A DNA stretch of 14,637 nucleotides. Source: an uncultured Atopobium sp. (GTDB taxonomy: Bacteria > Actinomycetota > Coriobacteriia > Coriobacteriales > Atopobiaceae). Position numbers and translations under genes: made by a program. Of this stretch, positions 13,661 to 14,637 are shown one piece after another. The first letter of the stretch is position 1. Each line of letters begins with the position of its first letter. Where the stretch lies: assembly GCA_946999785.1 (NCBI GenBank), contig CAMQEO010000020.1:1-14637 (forward strand). The letters are read 5' to 3'. The notes below the pieces were generated by a model, which was not told the origin of the DNA, did not search any database, and was given only the letters and a program-made list of their open reading frames with translations.

Positions 13661-13735
13661 ACTCAGCTTTTGTAAGGAATTGGCGCGCCAATCTATACGC
13701 AATACGTATAAGCTTACAAGGTAGAGCTGACTATA
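13658..13735. repeat. Nested inverted repeats able to form a three-way junction (structured RNA or cruciform)
   Basis: Four helices fit together without conflict. P1: 13658-13668 with 13725-13735 (10 pairs, one C-C mismatch). P2: 13669-13676 with 13713-13720 (8 pairs, the outermost a G-T pair), separated from P1 only by a 4-nt bulge (13721-13724). P3: ATTGG-CGCG-CCAAT, a perfect 14-bp palindrome (13679-13692). P4: TATACG-caata-CGTATA (13694-13710). Junction linkers are 2, 1 and 2 nt. About 58 of 78 bases are paired. It is unlike tRNA (two arms, no T-loop, no CCA) and matches no riboswitch or ribozyme core that I recognise. Confidence 0.6.
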
Positions 13736-13913
13736 CACATTATGAGTAGCTTCAAGTAATTTGGGCGTATGTGCTTAACTTTTAAGAAGATTATAAATTT
13801 GTACTATGCAAACATATGTACGTATTTTATACTAGTAGAGGGTTTTGTATTCAACGTGCGTCGCAGCTGTGTGCGTGCTCTTTGCGCAGTTGCAACAATA
13901 AGAAGGGAGGACT

Positions 13914-14637
13914 ATGCCAGATACAACTCAAGAAATAACTATTGCATCTGTTGTACTTGATATTCCTTCCCGTGCGCTTACCAAGTCGTTTGATTACATA
14001 ATCACATCCGAGCTTGTTAAAACGTGCACCGTTGGAACAACAATTTTAGTTGATTTTGCACATCGAACAGCTATTGGCTATGTAACTAACGTTAAAGTGC
14101 AAACGTCACCAGAAATCTTAAGAGAGCTTAAACCTGTTTTGCGTGTGCTGGCACCATCTGCTTTTGATCGTCTTCATGCACAGCTGGCTACATGGATTTC
14201 GCGTGAGTATGCATGTCCTTTGTCTGAAGCGTTTCGTCCTTTTTTGCCACCGGGACAACTCGTAAAAATCAAGCGTGATTCAAAAGACGCTCCGTGGCAG
14301 CTTGTGTGCGAGAAACGAGGTTGTGTTGATGAACGTTGGATCAAGCTGACGAAAGCGGGTAAAGATTATAAACCAGCTGCTCGTGCATGTGCACAGCGTA
14401 GGCTATTAACAGCGCTTTCGGCAGGTCCTGTTCGTGTGGCAGAGTTAAAAGTTTTGCTTCCAGGAACACTTTCGGTTGCGCGCGCGCTCGAAAAAAAACA
14501 TGTGGTAGAAATCTATAAACAACGCATAGAACGCCAGCTTGCACCATCTGTGCTTTCAAGTGCAAAAGCTTTAAAGCCGTCTCAGCTGACCCGCGGTCAA
14601 ATTAATGCGCTATCTGCTATTAGGCGTGCTTGTGAGG
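13914..14637 (+). CDS. priA: Primosomal protein N' (PriA), N-terminal part, cut by the window edge
   Basis: The open frame starts at ATG 13914 behind a very strong AAGGGAGG site and runs off the right edge after 241 codons without a stop. The first residues, ITIASVVLDIPSRALTKSFDYIITSEL, match the N-terminal 3'-DNA-end-binding domain of PriA. The segment ATWISREYACPLSEAFRPFLPPGQ is the typical end of that domain. After a winged-helix-like stretch (about residues 120-215) comes LKPSQLTRGQINALSAIRRA, the start of the helicase domain just before the Walker A motif, which would be beyond the window. PriA restarts collapsed replication forks by reloading the replicative helicase. Many actinobacterial PriA proteins have a degenerate helicase domain; this cannot be checked here. 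metK and priA are near neighbours in many actinobacteria, here with a MarR gene and dps between them. Confidence 0.93.
   Translation, partial: MPDTTQEITIASVVLDIPSRALTKSFDYIITSELVKTCTVGTTILVDFAHRTAIGYVTNVKVQTSPEILRELKPVLRVLAPSAFDRLHAQLATWISREYACPLSEAFRPFLPPGQLVKIKRDSKDAPWQLVCEKRGCVDERWIKLTKAGKDYKPAARACAQRRLLTALSAGPVRVAELKVLLPGTLSVARALEKKHVVEIYKQRIERQLAPSVLSSAKALKPSQLTRGQINALSAIRRACE

Larger units (their letters stand above)
13568..13913. other. dps-priA divergent intergenic region
   Basis: About 350 bp without a protein gene. From left to right it holds copy 2 of the shared 15-mer (13646-13660), the nested inverted-repeat element (13658-13735), and an AT-rich stretch with two -10-like boxes for priA: TATAAA at 13792-13797 and TATACT at 13828-13833. 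Neither has a convincing -35. The last 15 bp contain the strong priA ribosome-binding site. Confidence 0.5.

Noticed and set aside
13658..13735. A tRNA or tRNA-like gene in the junction element
   Set aside because: There are only two arms inside the closing stem, no TTCGANT loop and no CCA or discriminator arrangement.
13646..13735. Insertion-sequence end or phage attachment site
   Set aside because: No transposase or integrase gene is in the window, and no target-site duplication was seen around the inverted repeats.

Overview
The window looks like a chromosomal segment of a low-to-mid GC actinobacterium, most likely of the class Coriobacteriia (Atopobium/Olsenella-like). This is an inference from gene content: a WhiA-type regulator coupled to RapZ with an Arg-type P-loop, a fused iron-sulfur serine dehydratase, an IPQTG-type sortase substrate, metK near priA, and protein sequences that resemble that group. 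No database search was possible. Nothing in the window looks like a phage, an insertion sequence, a CRISPR array or a plasmid.

Layout. Positions 1-172 hold the 3' end of a sortase-anchored surface protein with an (Ala-Gly-Thr-Gly)n linker. It is followed by two separate plus-strand terminator hairpins (214-249 and 459-487), and the DNA between them may carry a small transcript. A minus-strand FAD-dependent oxidoreductase of the fumarate reductase/L-aspartate oxidase superfamily (503-2329) is divergent from uvrC (2478-4472, plus). A plus-strand cluster follows: a stand-alone CsaA/MetG-type tRNA-binding OB-fold protein, rapZ and whiA. rapZ and whiA are only 2 nt apart, so yvcK, which often lies between them, is absent here.

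Positions 6988-7564 carry a degenerate two-copy repeat overlapping a possible 28-codon basic ORF, a minus-strand terminator, tRNA-Glu(CTC), tRNA-Gln(CTG) and a clear promoter for the tRNA pair. The minus-strand pair gltX and sdaA comes next (10773 down to 7565). gltX is divergent from metK. Their 450-bp intergenic region contains a hairpin, direct repeats and an 11-bp long-range complementarity in front of metK, but no recognisable SAM riboswitch or T-box. metK is followed by a MarR-family regulator. A strong bidirectional terminator separates the latter from the convergent gene dps. dps is divergent from priA, which runs off the right edge.

The genes are mostly housekeeping: DNA repair and replication restart (uvrC, priA), translation (two tRNAs, gltX, tRNA-binding protein), SAM synthesis, serine catabolism and stress protection (dps). 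The most unusual structure is in the dps-priA intergenic region. Four nested or adjacent inverted repeats at 13658-13735 would fold, as RNA or as a DNA cruciform, into a compact three-way junction. A 15-bp sequence just left of it, overlapping its first 3 bases, is repeated exactly in the gltX-metK intergenic region, at almost the same distance from the minus-strand start codon.
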